Shown in pieces: positions 7,996-16,858 of a stretch of DNA of 64,000 bases. The notes below the pieces were generated by a model, which was given only the letters and a program-made list of their open reading frames with translations, was not told the DNA's origin and made no database searches. How positions within the stretch are numbered: the first letter of the stretch is position 1; each line of letters begins with the position of its first letter. Source of the DNA: Mycobacterium conspicuum (GTDB taxonomy: Bacteria; Actinomycetota; Actinomycetes; Mycobacteriales; Mycobacteriaceae). The position numbers and the translations under genes are program-made. The stretch lies in assembly GCF_010730195.1 (NCBI RefSeq), contig NZ_AP022613.1, forward strand, positions 4,340,001-4,404,000. Reading direction: 5' to 3'.

Positions 7996-10017
7996 ATGAC
8001 CGGGAGCATCACGCATGGCTCGAATCGCACTTCGAAAGCGAACTGCGGCTCGCTTGGTGAGCTACTGCCGCCCGCGGCATTTCAGGAACTCGTTGGGTCC
8101 GGCGGTCCCCCTGTGAACGAGGCGACCGGCGAGGAATTCCTGGGGTACTTGGTTGACCTGTGTGGGTTGCAGCCAGGCGACGCAGTGCTCGACATCGGTT
8201 GCGGCTCAGGGCGGATGGCTCTGCCGTTCACCGGCTACCTGAACCGCGAGGGCCGTTACGCCCGCTTCGATGTCGCACGGGAAGCAATCGCATGGTGCAC
8301 CCAGAACATCTACCCCAACGTCAATTCCAGAGTCGCAGATCTTCGGAGCAAAAAAGAAAAGTCGAACGGGAACGACACGCCGTCAGACGTCCGTCTGCCG
8401 TATCCCGACGACTTCTTCGATGTCGTATTGCTTGCCTCGGTATTCACGCGGATGCTGGCATCGGACGTGAAGCACTATATGCAGGAGATCGTCCGTGTGC
8501 TCAAGCCCGGCGGGCGAAGTCTGGCCACCTTCTTCCTGCTCAATGAGGAGTCGTCAGCCCTCAGCAAAGAGGAAAAGGGAGCCATCAAGCTCAAGCACGA
8601 GATGCACGGTCCACGAACGGTCGACGTCGAAAACCCTGAAACGGCGATCCGGTACCCGGAAGCCTTCGTCCGGGATCTGTACCGGGAATGCGGCCTCGAG
8701 CTTCAGGAACCGTTGCGTTACGGCAAGTGGTGCGGTCGAGCGAACGGCATGAGCTGGCAGGACGTCGTGATCGCGGTCAAGGGCGCGAGCACGCATCGTC
8801 TGGCCCAAGGAGTGCGTATGACTGAGACCGAGCGGCCCAACCGGTCGAGCAAGCATCCGCCCATCCCGCCGTCGGACCAAAACACCGCTTTCGCCCAGGG
8901 CACGGGCGGCAAGCCTGGCGCTACACCCGCGGCTACACCCGCACCGAAGGCATCCGAAACACCAGCGCGCATGAGCCCCGCCGCCGCCAAGGAATACGTC
9001 GCCAGCCTCTACGCCACAATCCTGCAACGCGATCCCACACCGGCTGAGCTCGTGCACTGGGCGAGCACCGCCACCGTCATGCCACCCGAGCAAGTCTATT
9101 TCGCCTTCGTCAACTCGAAGGAATATCGGCTTCGGCATCACGAAAGGGCGGTGCCGACCATGTTCCCGCCGGGTCACTGCTATTCACCCGTCGTGGATCC
9201 ATCGACAATCGCCAAATACATGGACCAGCAGTATCTGCAGGAACCCGACGACATCAAAGGCATCCAGTTCGACGAAGCCGCCATGGTGCGGTTCTGGAAA
9301 GAAAACGCAGAATTCATCAAGAACACGCCGTTCAGCGAGCATGACGACGGCAAAAACCGCTACTACTACAACGACATGTATCCGTACGGCGACGCCATCA
9401 TGCTGAGCACGATGATTGCCCATTTCAAACCCAAGAACGTCATCGAGGTCGGATCCGGATTCTCCTCGGCCTGCATGCTCGACACCGTTGATCAACTCGG
9501 TCTGAGTGACTTCACGATGACTTGCATCGACCCCGACGCCGATCGCCTGCGCAGCAGACTTCGCGAGGAAGACCATTCCCGCGTCGATATCATCGAGGGG
9601 CTGGTTCAGGATGTGCCGGTTTCGACGTTCTCCACACTCAAGGAGAACGACATCCTGTTCATCGACTCCACCCACGTCCTCAAGACCGCAAGCGATGTGC
9701 ACTACGAGCTGTTTTCCATCTTGCCCAGCCTCAACAAGGGCGTGCTAGTACATTTCCACGACATTCAATACCCGTTCGAGTATCCGCGGCAATGGCTATT
9801 CGAGGACAATAGATCGTGGAACGAAACCTATGCTCTGCGCGCCTTCCTAATGTTCAACTCGGCTTTCGAGGTGCTCTTCTGGAATGGTTTGTTCGCACAC
9901 CGACAGCGCGCTTTGATTCAGGAGACCAACCCGCTGTTCCTCAACAACCCTGGCGGCTCGATCTGGTTGCGAACCCGCCCCACCGGCCCTGCCCGGCGAG
10001 GGGGTCGGCGGCGGTGA
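7996..10017 (+). CDS. Methyltransferase-DUF4214-methyltransferase fusion
   Basis: 673 residues. Residues ~40-265 form a class I SAM methyltransferase with a strong motif I (LDIGCGSGRM, 65-74) and the usual IVRVLKPGG before strand 5. A Pro/Ala/Thr-rich linker (about 285-328) leads to a short helical segment at ~330-385 (EYVASLYATILQRDPTPAEL) that matches the DUF4214 pattern. Residues ~400-660 are a second SAM domain of the Methyltransf_24 type (VIEVGSGFSSA at 482-492, CIDPDADR, DILFIDSTH, VHFHDIQYP). The C-terminus is Arg-rich. The next gene starts inside its stop (GTGA), so the two are translationally coupled. Probably methylates sugar hydroxyls of a surface glycolipid; the targets are not visible from sequence. 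Confidence 0.8.
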   Translation: MTGSITHGSNRTSKANCGSLGELLPPAAFQELVGSGGPPVNEATGEEFLGYLVDLCGLQPGDAVLDIGCGSGRMALPFTGYLNREGRYARFDVAREAIAWCTQNIYPNVNSRVADLRSKKEKSNGNDTPSDVRLPYPDDFFDVVLLASVFTRMLASDVKHYMQEIVRVLKPGGRSLATFFLLNEESSALSKEEKGAIKLKHEMHGPRTVDVENPETAIRYPEAFVRDLYRECGLELQEPLRYGKWCGRANGMSWQDVVIAVKGASTHRLAQGVRMTETERPNRSSKHPPIPPSDQNTAFAQGTGGKPGATPAATPAPKASETPARMSPAAAKEYVASLYATILQRDPTPAELVHWASTATVMPPEQVYFAFVNSKEYRLRHHERAVPTMFPPGHCYSPVVDPSTIAKYMDQQYLQEPDDIKGIQFDEAAMVRFWKENAEFIKNTPFSEHDDGKNRYYYNDMYPYGDAIMLSTMIAHFKPKNVIEVGSGFSSACMLDTVDQLGLSDFTMTCIDPDADRLRSRLREEDHSRVDIIEGLVQDVPVSTFSTLKENDILFIDSTHVLKTASDVHYELFSILPSLNKGVLVHFHDIQYPFEYPRQWLFEDNRSWNETYALRAFLMFNSAFEVLFWNGLFAHRQRALIQETNPLFLNNPGGSIWLRTRPTGPARRGGRRR

Positions 10018-10706
10018 ACGTCCAGACCGTGAGCATCGACCGAGACAAAGTAGACATCGTGGATCAGGCCTTCTCGTCTTTTGGCGCCCAGTCGTTCGCG
10101 GATCTGGGCGCCGTTTCGCCACCGGAGGCCGGGTATACGTTTTATGCGCTGGACAAGTATCCGATCCAGCGCGCCGTATTGGTCGATACGGACATCACCC
10201 CGACCGTCATGGACCGCACAGAGAAGTACCCCCAACTGCGCGCGATCAATGGAGATTACGGCAGCCGCGCCGTTGTTGACCAGGTCGATCGCGTCGACGC
10301 AATCTTTCTGTTTGACGTGTTGCTGCACCAAGTGTCACCCGATTGGGACGACCTCCTCGAGATGTACGCAAAGAATGTGCGCCTGATCGCGATCTACAAC
10401 CGGCAATGGACGGGTTCAGAGACTACGGTCAGGCTGCTGGATCTCGGCGAAGAGGAATATTTCCGCAAGGTCCCGGCCGACCCGGCGGAAGAGCCATACA
10501 AGAATCTCTTTGCAAAACTTGACCAGAAGCATCCCTATGCCGATAGGCCGTGGCGCGACGTGAGTTCCATTTGGCAGTGGGGCATCACCGACGATGATCT
10601 GGAATCAACCGCCGCTCGGCTCGGGTTTAGGCTGCTATATAAGAAGTGGTGTGGCAGGCTGAATGAGCATTTCGAGAATCAGGCGTTTATTTTTTGCCGT
10701 TTGTAA
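10014..10706 (+). CDS. Small SAM-methyltransferase-like protein
   Basis: 230 residues, starting with GTG inside the stop of the preceding gene (4-base overlap), hence the same operon. A Rossmann-like order is visible: FADLGAV at the motif I position, RAVLVDTD for strand 2, RVDAIFLFDVLLHQV for strand 4, VRLIAIYNRQW for strand 5. The glycine-rich loop is degenerate (LGAVSPPEAG), so SAM binding is uncertain. The C-terminal half contains WGITDDDLESTAARLGF and ends with ENQAFIFCRL, a typical methyltransferase end. It may be a partner or a weakly active paralogue of the fused methyltransferase. It faces the GSCFA gene convergently. Confidence 0.65.
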   Translation: MNVQTVSIDRDKVDIVDQAFSSFGAQSFADLGAVSPPEAGYTFYALDKYPIQRAVLVDTDITPTVMDRTEKYPQLRAINGDYGSRAVVDQVDRVDAIFLFDVLLHQVSPDWDDLLEMYAKNVRLIAIYNRQWTGSETTVRLLDLGEEEYFRKVPADPAEEPYKNLFAKLDQKHPYADRPWRDVSSIWQWGITDDDLESTAARLGFRLLYKKWCGRLNEHFENQAFIFCRL

Positions 10707-10766
10707 CAGGTTTTCCTGACACTTTGGCCGTGCCGCGGACTGGAGTGAAGACCAGGCACAACGCAG

Positions 10767-11798
10767 CTATTTCGCTTCATTCATGGCCTCCTCGCATTCG
10801 CGCTCGGCCAGTTGACGTGCCAATTGCTTCAACGCACGGCTGCGGTCCCGATCGTCGGCGCCGCCAGGCGCGGCAGGTTCGCTGCGGCTCAGAATTGCAT
10901 CCACTACCGTCGTGACAGCCTCAACCGTCACGGTGCGGCGGTCATCAGCGAAATGGGTTTCGCTCCCCGGGCCGGTGACGATTTCATAGGCGGGGAAATA
11001 AAGGACATCCGGCCGTGCGGCGACCGCCTCGCCGGCCGCGGCACGCAACACCGACTTGCTGTACGCCGTCGCGGTGTAGACGTGTTGGGCGGTGGCGGTC
11101 GCCACCAGCGGCACTGGCGACACCGTCAGCACGATCTTCAAGCCGGGCTGGATGGCCCGCATTCGGTCGATGAAGCCGAGGATGTCGGCGACGACCTCGC
11201 CGACGGTGAAGTTGACGAACTGGTGTCGCTGGGAATCGAAGTTGCCGGCGATGGTTCCGGGGCAGGAGGGAAAGACCGCGCCGTCGAGGGTCGAGACCCA
11301 GCTTTCCGTCAACCCCAGGGTGAAGATGAAAAGGTTGCATTCAAGGATCGCGGCCAGCACCCGATCCAGGTGGGAGCGGGTCAGGAGTTCGAATTCCTCC
11401 TGTGATTCGGCCGGATAGGGCAACCCTGGTCGGAACGGATCGATGACGGCGTCCGACGTCGCCCAGCGATCTTCGCGCGGTTGGAACCGCCCCTCGGCCC
11501 GGTCGATGAGCTGAAGCCATTGCCTTGCCGTATAGATGTTTCCGTAGGCCGCCGAATAGAGTTCGTAGCCGAAACGCTCATTGGCCTGGGCCGTCTCGGT
11601 CCGGACGTAGCGATAGCCGGCGGCTTCCAAATGCGGCACGATGTTCGCGGCAAAGCAACTCCCCGCCGACATGACCCGGCTGTCGGCCCTCAGGATCGGT
11701 TCATCGGCTGTTACCAGGTCCACCGGCGACCAGTTGCGTGCGACGGACCGCGACCAAAAAGCCCGGTCTGGCTGATCGTTGTAGGGGTGCCGCGCCAT
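10767..11798 (-). CDS. GSCFA-domain protein
   Basis: 343 residues. The name-giving motif AGSCFA occurs at about 45-50, followed by the family features FTLGLTESW and an HQFVNFTVGEV segment, then VSPVPL. GSCFA proteins belong to the SGNH/GDSL-like esterase-acyltransferase group, so a role in acyl transfer to, or removal from, a glycan is plausible, but no substrate can be inferred. ATG at 11796-11798. It lies 9 bases downstream of the SGNH-like gene on the same strand, suggesting a two-gene operon reading towards the methyltransferase pair. Confidence 0.8.
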   Translation of the reverse strand: MARHPYNDQPDRAFWSRSVARNWSPVDLVTADEPILRADSRVMSAGSCFAANIVPHLEAAGYRYVRTETAQANERFGYELYSAAYGNIYTARQWLQLIDRAEGRFQPREDRWATSDAVIDPFRPGLPYPAESQEEFELLTRSHLDRVLAAILECNLFIFTLGLTESWVSTLDGAVFPSCPGTIAGNFDSQRHQFVNFTVGEVVADILGFIDRMRAIQPGLKIVLTVSPVPLVATATAQHVYTATAYSKSVLRAAAGEAVAARPDVLYFPAYEIVTGPGSETHFADDRRTVTVEAVTTVVDAILSRSEPAAPGGADDRDRSRALKQLARQLAERECEEAMNEAK

Positions 11799-11807
11799 GT
11801 GTTCGTC

Positions 11808-12584
11808 CTATTCGAAGGCCCGTAAAATGGTCTCGTACACCACGTTGCCATAGGCTTCGTTCGCATGGCTGACATCCGAGGCCCAAAACTCGCGCTTCAG
11901 GAAGCCGTCGGCATCCTGAACTTCCTCGGGAACAGGAATGAACATCGCCCCCCGAGTGCGGGCTTCTTCGGCCAGCATGTCCTGCAGCAGATACCAAAGC
12001 TTAAGCCGCACATAGGGATCGGTGATGGGAATCGTCTCCACCGACTGCCCAAGCAGCGCCGCCTTGCTAACGAAGAACTCTTCGGTCTTCAGTAGGGCGC
12101 GAAGCGCCTCATTGTCGTCCTTGGGTGGCGGCGTGCCGACGAGAGCAATGCGGTTCAACCCGCGACTCATCAGCCGCTTCAACGCCGAGCCGAGACCGTT
12201 GAAACTGAGCTCCTGGAAACTGTGCCGGATGGCGGCCCTGGACATGATCTCCGCCGATGGATTCATGATGCGCACATGCGCCGAAAGGAAGTCGAACGGC
12301 GTTTCCGCCTCGAAGAAATACAAAATGTTGTGCTCGTTACCGCCCCAGATGATGCCGACATCCGCGCCGATCCCGAGATCGCCGAGGGTATCCCAGTAGG
12401 CCATGTCCCGCGGCCACGCGCCACCCGCCAAAAAAAGCGTGCCGTCCCCGCGCGGGCCGGTAATGAGCTCCAGTGGCCCGGAAAAAATCTGGCCCCCGAC
12501 GAGGGCGGCGAGATGGGACTCACCTGCGAGAATAAGGCGGGACGCGGAGGACTTTGGCCCAGAGGTGGAACGGTCAGCATTCAT
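11808..12584 (-). CDS. SGNH-hydrolase-like protein
   Basis: 258 residues from the chosen ATG at 12582-12584. The N-terminal LILAGESHLAAL carries a Gly-Glu-Ser-His block resembling the nucleophile region of SGNH enzymes, and a late DVSHANEAYG resembles the Asp-x-x-His catalytic pair. Between them is an alternating strand/helix pattern (GIIWGGNEHN, IALVGTPPP). The ribosome site is weak; GTG immediately upstream or an ATG at 12627-12629 are alternatives. It is the first gene of a pair with the GSCFA gene and probably modifies acyl groups on the same glycan (inference). It marks the edge of island A beside tatB. Confidence 0.65.
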   Translation of the reverse strand: MNADRSTSGPKSSASRLILAGESHLAALVGGQIFSGPLELITGPRGDGTLFLAGGAWPRDMAYWDTLGDLGIGADVGIIWGGNEHNILYFFEAETPFDFLSAHVRIMNPSAEIMSRAAIRHSFQELSFNGLGSALKRLMSRGLNRIALVGTPPPKDDNEALRALLKTEEFFVSKAALLGQSVETIPITDPYVRLKLWYLLQDMLAEEARTRGAMFIPVPEEVQDADGFLKREFWASDVSHANEAYGNVVYETILRAFE

Positions 12585-12727
12585 CACTTGATGCAGTCTC
12601 CCGACGTCTAGAAGGCGCAGGGACAGCATACGTGAGCCGCAACCGCCCGGCAGATAATCCCGGGTGTTGCCTGGGTCGTCAGAAGCCAGCGGCCGCGCCC
12701 CCACACCGGCCTCGGGAGCGGGGAATA

Positions 12728-13120
12728 TTAGGTCGCGTCGGTGTCGAAGGGAGCCGGGCCCTCGGCGAGCCGTTGCGCTGGCCCGGGTTGTGGCGCCGGC
12801 GCCGGCGGCCCTCCATTGACCGGCTTGTCGAAGTTCCCGGTGAAAAAGGAGTCGTCGCCGTCGAGCAGGTGCTTGGTCAGTGCCGCGCGCGGCGTCATCC
12901 CCCGCAGCTTCTGCAGCTCGCCCAAATGCCCACGCAGATCATCGAATTCGGGTCCCATGTCCTCACGCAGCTGGGTGGTCACGCCGGACAAGTAGTCGCG
13001 GGCCTGCCGCAGCGCGTTCGACGTCCAGCGGATGGCGCCCGGAAGTCGTTCCGGCCCAAGGACAACCAGCCCGACCACCACAAGCACCAGGATGTGCTCC
13101 CAGCTCAGGTTGCCGAGCAT
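12728..13120 (-). CDS. tatB: Sec-independent translocase subunit TatB
   Basis: 130 residues. A short N-out hydrophobic helix (ILVLVVVGLVVLGPERLP, about 10-27) with the TatA/B hinge Gly-Pro is followed by an amphipathic helix (ALRQARDYLSGV) and a Pro-rich acidic tail ending FDTDAT. The sequence closely follows M. tuberculosis TatB (Rv1224). TatB with TatC binds twin-arginine signal peptides at the inner membrane. Its ATG directly abuts the htrA stop, as expected for the conserved htrA-tatB unit. Confidence 0.95.
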   Translation of the reverse strand: MLGNLSWEHILVLVVVGLVVLGPERLPGAIRWTSNALRQARDYLSGVTTQLREDMGPEFDDLRGHLGELQKLRGMTPRAALTKHLLDGDDSFFTGNFDKPVNGGPPAPAPQPGPAQRLAEGPAPFDTDAT

Positions 13121-14635
13121 CTAGCTGCCGTCGGGATCGGGCTTGACCGTCAGCGTGACGTGCCGGCCGTCGCGGACCACCTCGACGGGCGCGTCCTGAC
13201 CAATTGTCAACTGCCGCACGGCGACAACGAATTCGTCGGAGTCGGCGACCTTGCGGTTGCCGATCTTGACGATCACGTCGTTCTCCAGGATGCCGCCCTT
13301 TTGCGCCGGGCTTCCGGCCTTCACGTTGGCGACCTGTGCGCCGGCCGCGATCGCGTTGCTCACCGAACGGGTGCTGATCCCGATCGTCGGGTGCACGATC
13401 TTGCCGTTCTTGATCAGCGTCTGAGCGACCTGCTTCATTTCGTTGACCGGAATCGCGAAGCCCAGCCCACTTGCGCTGTCCGACAACGACTTACCGGCGG
13501 TGTTGATGCCGATCACCTGGGAATCCATGTCGATCAGCGGACCGCCGGAGTTGCCGTGGTTGATCGAGGCGTCGGTCTGGATGGCGTCGATGACGGTGTC
13601 GGTGTCCGAGCCCTCCCCCGACAACGGAACGGGGCGGTGCAGCGCGCTGATGATGCCGTGAGTCACGGTGCTGCGCAGACCCAGCGGTGCACCCGCGGCC
13701 AGCACCTCGTCGCCGACGCGGACCTTGTCGGAATCTCCGAGCCGGGCCACCGACAGGTTGTCCACGTTGTCGACCTTGAGGACGGCCAGGTCGGTCTTGG
13801 GGTCACGGCCGACGAGGTTGGCGGGCACTTCCTTGCCGTCGTTGAACACCACCGTCGTCTTGAATTGGCTGGGGTTGTTGGCGGCCTCGGAGATCACGTG
13901 ATTGTTGGTGACGATGTAGCCCTTGCCGTCGATGACGACGCCGGATCCCTGCATGCCCTCCTGGTCGCTCTTGGACTCGATGGTGACCACGGAGTCGGCG
14001 GTCGCGGTCGCCACCTTGGCGAACCGGCCGGCCGGCTGTTCGGCGTTGTGCGGGGTGGCCAGGGTGACCTTGGAGGTGGTGAACGCCTCGACGACCTCGG
14101 CCGTCTTGCGGCCGATCACACCGCCGAGCATGCCGATCACCAGGGCGATCAGCAGCAGCACCGCCAGCGCGAGGTAGGACACCTTGCCGCCGAACAGCAC
14201 GTCGCGCACGCCGAGTTTGCCGGTGTAACCCGGGGCGGCGCGCGGCGGGGCCGGGGCCATCGCCGGGGTGCCCAGCGCCGCGGCGGCGCCGGGGTCGCGC
14301 CAGGGGTCGTCGGGTTCGTCGGGACCGAAGCCGTCCTTCTCGGCGGCCAGCGCGCCCGCGTCGACGGGATGGCGCTGCAGCGAGTCCGGGCTCCCCTCGG
14401 GTCGGCTGAACGCCTCGGCCAGGACCGGGTCTTTCGGTTGGTCGTGTGGCTTGAATTCGGCTTGGTCACGGTACTTTTGCGGGCGCACGCGCTCGGCCAC
14501 GAACGACCCGATCATCCCGCGCGGCCGGCCGAACGTCTGAGTTGACGCCGGATCGACCGGTGGCCGGGAGACGGGGCGTGGCGCCAAGCGTTGCCCGCCG
14601 TCGGGGCCGTTGTTATCGCGTTGATCGGAGGTCAA
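13121..14635 (-). CDS. htrA: Membrane-anchored serine protease HtrA
   Basis: 504 residues: a long charged Pro-rich cytoplasmic region (1-150), one membrane helix (about 153-174), a periplasmic trypsin-like domain with the triad His246 (TNNHV), Asp282 (KTDLAV) and Ser363 (HGNSGGPL), then a C-terminal PDZ domain (about 400-500). It matches M. tuberculosis HtrA (Rv1223), an envelope quality-control protease, which is about 528 residues; the N-terminus called here is shorter. The start TTG at 14633-14635 has AGAGG six bases upstream. It lies downstream of sigE-rseA on the same strand, as in other mycobacteria. Confidence 0.95.
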   Translation of the reverse strand: MTSDQRDNNGPDGGQRLAPRPVSRPPVDPASTQTFGRPRGMIGSFVAERVRPQKYRDQAEFKPHDQPKDPVLAEAFSRPEGSPDSLQRHPVDAGALAAEKDGFGPDEPDDPWRDPGAAAALGTPAMAPAPPRAAPGYTGKLGVRDVLFGGKVSYLALAVLLLIALVIGMLGGVIGRKTAEVVEAFTTSKVTLATPHNAEQPAGRFAKVATATADSVVTIESKSDQEGMQGSGVVIDGKGYIVTNNHVISEAANNPSQFKTTVVFNDGKEVPANLVGRDPKTDLAVLKVDNVDNLSVARLGDSDKVRVGDEVLAAGAPLGLRSTVTHGIISALHRPVPLSGEGSDTDTVIDAIQTDASINHGNSGGPLIDMDSQVIGINTAGKSLSDSASGLGFAIPVNEMKQVAQTLIKNGKIVHPTIGISTRSVSNAIAAGAQVANVKAGSPAQKGGILENDVIVKIGNRKVADSDEFVVAVRQLTIGQDAPVEVVRDGRHVTLTVKPDPDGS

Positions 14636-14707
14636 TTTTTCCTCTGGATGCCGGGTACCTGTTCACCCTAGTATCCATGTTTCCCGACGTGCCGCTTAGC
14701 TGCGGCG

Positions 14708-15100
14708 CTAGCGGCGTTTACGCGGGTCGCGCTCGTCGCGGGCGAATGGTTCAGGCGTGTCGTCGATTGGGCTGTGCGGAATCTCGGAGAGCAGCCCGAG
14801 CAGGTTGGTGGGGATGCGGATGGGGTGCGAGTCGTCGTCGCGCAGCGCGGAGCGGGCCCGGCTTTGGCCGTCCACCTCGGCCGCGCACTCACTGCACAGC
14901 GAGAGATGGTGCGCGGCGCGCAGGTGTGCGGTCATCCGCAGCTCGCCGTCGACGAAGGCCGCGATGGCCTCGATCGATAGGTGCTCGGTCGAGCCGAACT
15001 GCCGCGGCGCGCCGACCGGCGCATCGCTCTGGGAGGCGAATTGCGCGGGGAGCCAGGAAAAAGCGCGGCGGAACACGTGCTTCCTTTCGCTACCTGCCAC
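14708..15100 (-). CDS. rseA: Anti-sigma E factor RseA
   Basis: 130 residues, very similar to Rv1222 over its first two-thirds. The zinc-associated anti-sigma signature His65-x3-Cys69-x2-Cys72 (HLSLCSEC) sits after a conserved SIEAIAAFVDGELR helix. RseA binds SigE in the cytoplasm; redox, phosphorylation and proteolysis release it in M. tuberculosis. It is shorter than the 154-residue M. tuberculosis protein because the C-terminal Gly/Ser-rich tail is replaced by a short charged end. It follows sigE by 39 bases. Confidence 0.93.
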   Translation of the reverse strand: MAGSERKHVFRRAFSWLPAQFASQSDAPVGAPRQFGSTEHLSIEAIAAFVDGELRMTAHLRAAHHLSLCSECAAEVDGQSRARSALRDDDSHPIRIPTNLLGLLSEIPHSPIDDTPEPFARDERDPRKRR

Positions 15101-15139
15101 TCTTCGAATGTAGCGCGGCGGCAGGCTTCAGCGGGTCGG

Positions 15140-15901
15140 TTAAGCCGACTCGGCGAGCCCGGACTGGGCCGCGTGCGCCGCCAGATAGTCGCGCAGCGCC
15201 TGCCGGCCGCGGTGGATGCGGCTGCGCACGGTGCCCAGCTTCACGCCCAGGGTGGCCCCGATTTCCTCGTACGACAGACCCTCGACGTCGCACAGGACCA
15301 CCGCGGCACGAAACTCCGGCGGCAACGAATCCAACGCGGCCTGCAGGTCAGGCCCCAGGCGTGCGTCGTGGTAGATCTGCTGCGGGTCCGGCTCGTCGGC
15401 GGGCACCCGGTCGTAGTCCTCGGGCAACGCCTCCATCCGGATGCGGGCCCGGCGGCGGACCATGTCGAGGAACAGGTTGGTGGTGATGCGGTGCAGCCAG
15501 CCCTCGAAGGTGCCCGGCTGGTAGTTCTGCACCGAACGGAAAACTCGGATGAAGGTCTCCTGCGTCAGGTCCTCGGCGTCTTGCTGATTGCCCGAAAGCC
15601 GATAGGCCAGCCGGTACACCCGGTCGGCATGCTGGCGCACCAGCTCGTCCCAGGACGGCATGGTGGCCTTGTCCCCGGTCGCGTCGAAAACCGCGGTGCC
15701 CTGCAACTCGTCGGGCAGTTCCACCCATTCGTCGTCGCGGAACTCCTGCGGGTGCGACATGGTGGACGGGCTCAAAGTGGTGCCTAGAGCGGTGATGGTT
15801 GGATCCTCCGGATTTTCCCTGCCAATCCCTGGCAGATCGTCTTTGTCGGCAACGCGAAGTTGCATTTCTCTATTCCTGCCGCGCCCGCCCCCGTGATCCA
15901 T
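15140..15901 (-). CDS. sigE: ECF RNA polymerase sigma factor SigE
   Basis: 253 residues. After a variable N-terminal extension (1-80), region 2 (WDELVRQHADRVYRLAYRLS through TFIRVFRSVQNY) and region 4 (LPPEFRAAVVLCDVEGLSYE, GTVRSRIHRGR) are clear. It corresponds to Rv1221, which controls surface, detergent and heat stress genes. Several in-frame starts lie within the N-terminal extension (ATG at residues 13 and 48), in keeping with multiple translational isoforms reported for M. tuberculosis SigE. The longest form is annotated. It is divergent from the methyltransferase at 16106, with a candidate MprA box between them. Confidence 0.95.
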   Translation of the reverse strand: MDHGGGRGRNREMQLRVADKDDLPGIGRENPEDPTITALGTTLSPSTMSHPQEFRDDEWVELPDELQGTAVFDATGDKATMPSWDELVRQHADRVYRLAYRLSGNQQDAEDLTQETFIRVFRSVQNYQPGTFEGWLHRITTNLFLDMVRRRARIRMEALPEDYDRVPADEPDPQQIYHDARLGPDLQAALDSLPPEFRAAVVLCDVEGLSYEEIGATLGVKLGTVRSRIHRGRQALRDYLAAHAAQSGLAESA

Positions 15902-15945
15902 ACCCGTTACCGTCGTCTACACGCGTATAAGCGAGGTAGGAGATA

Positions 15946-15962
15946 CCTGAGGTTTGCCTGAG
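15946..15962 (-). promoter_or_regulatory. Candidate MprA direct repeat upstream of sigE
   Basis: Read on the minus strand, CTCAGG occurs twice 11 bases apart (CTCAGGCAAACCTCAGG), about one helical turn, ending 45 bases before the sigE ATG. MprA, the response regulator of the MprAB envelope-stress system, is known to bind loosely conserved direct repeats upstream of sigE in M. tuberculosis. The match to that site is from memory, not from alignment. Confidence 0.5.
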
Positions 15963-16105
15963 AAACCATTTCGTTACCTTCGCTATGCAGGGCAAACCGG
16001 GTCCCGAGTGACATCGGTCGCGTCCCGCCTCCCGGGCGTGTCGGACGCGTCCTACTCAGGCGCGCCTGACCGATCGCGCGAAGAATCCGGCATACGCTGC
16101 GGGTC

Positions 16106-16774
16106 ATGGACGGTAACTCCTCGCTCACGCTCGACCAGCCGGTCCTTAGCCGCGCCGAATCCCTCTCCGCGCACGCCGAGGGCTCGATTTCCGAAGACGC
16201 GATCTTGGCGGGTGCCCGCGAGCGCGCCACCGACCTCGGCGCCGGGGCGGTGACGCCCGCGGTCGGGGCGCTGCTCAGCCTGCTGGCCAAGCTCAGCGGC
16301 GGCAAGGCCGTCGCCGAAGTGGGCACCGGCGTCGGAGTCAGCGGGCTGTGGCTGCTTTCCGGCATGGCCGAGGACGGCGTGTTGACCACGATCGACAACG
16401 AGCCCGAGTACCAGCGGCTGGCCAAGCAGGCGTTCGCCGAGGCCGGCGTCGGGCCGTCGCGCACCCGGTTGATCAGCGGCCGCGCCCAGGAGGTGTTGAC
16501 CCGGCTCGCCGACGAGTCCTATGACCTGGTGTTCATCGACGCCGACCCGATCGACCAGCCGGATTACGTCGTCGAGGGCGTGCGGCTGCTGCGCTCCGGC
16601 GGGGTCATCGTGGTGCACGCGGCGGCGCTGGGCGGGCGGGCCGGCGATCCCGCCGCGCGCGACGCCGAGGTGGTCGCGGTGCGCGAAGCGGCCCGGCTCA
16701 TCGCCGAGGACGAGCGCCTGACGCCCGCGCTGGTGCCGCTCGGCGACGGCGTGCTGGCCGCCGTGCGCGACTAG
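16106..16774 (+). CDS. Class I SAM O-methyltransferase (Rv1220c-like)
   Basis: 222 residues, a complete small O-methyltransferase of the Methyltransf_3/24 type: EVGTGVGVSGLWLL as motif I at about 70-83, TIDNEPEYQRL for the acidic loop after strand 2, DLVFIDADP at the catalytic/metal region, and GGVIVVHAA for strand 5. It resembles catechol O-methyltransferase-like proteins and sits exactly where M. tuberculosis has Rv1220c, divergent from sigE. Substrate unknown. It is probably monocistronic; the next gene is a toxin-antitoxin pair with its own promoter. Confidence 0.88.
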   Translation: MDGNSSLTLDQPVLSRAESLSAHAEGSISEDAILAGARERATDLGAGAVTPAVGALLSLLAKLSGGKAVAEVGTGVGVSGLWLLSGMAEDGVLTTIDNEPEYQRLAKQAFAEAGVGPSRTRLISGRAQEVLTRLADESYDLVFIDADPIDQPDYVVEGVRLLRSGGVIVVHAAALGGRAGDPAARDAEVVAVREAARLIAEDERLTPALVPLGDGVLAAVRD

Positions 16775-16837
16775 TTCCGCGCCATCGTTCACCTGCTGGC
16801 CTGGAGTGTCGTCGATCGCGACGCCGGCCTACCACAA

Positions 16838-16848
16838 TAACTGCGTTA
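16838..16848. promoter_or_regulatory. Short inverted repeat before antitoxin gene
   Basis: TAAC-TGC-GTTA lies 11 bases before the GTG start of the ribbon-helix-helix antitoxin. Such short palindromes are typical autoregulatory sites of VapB proteins. The repeat is short and could be chance. Confidence 0.35.
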
Positions 16849-16858
16849 CTGTGAGACT

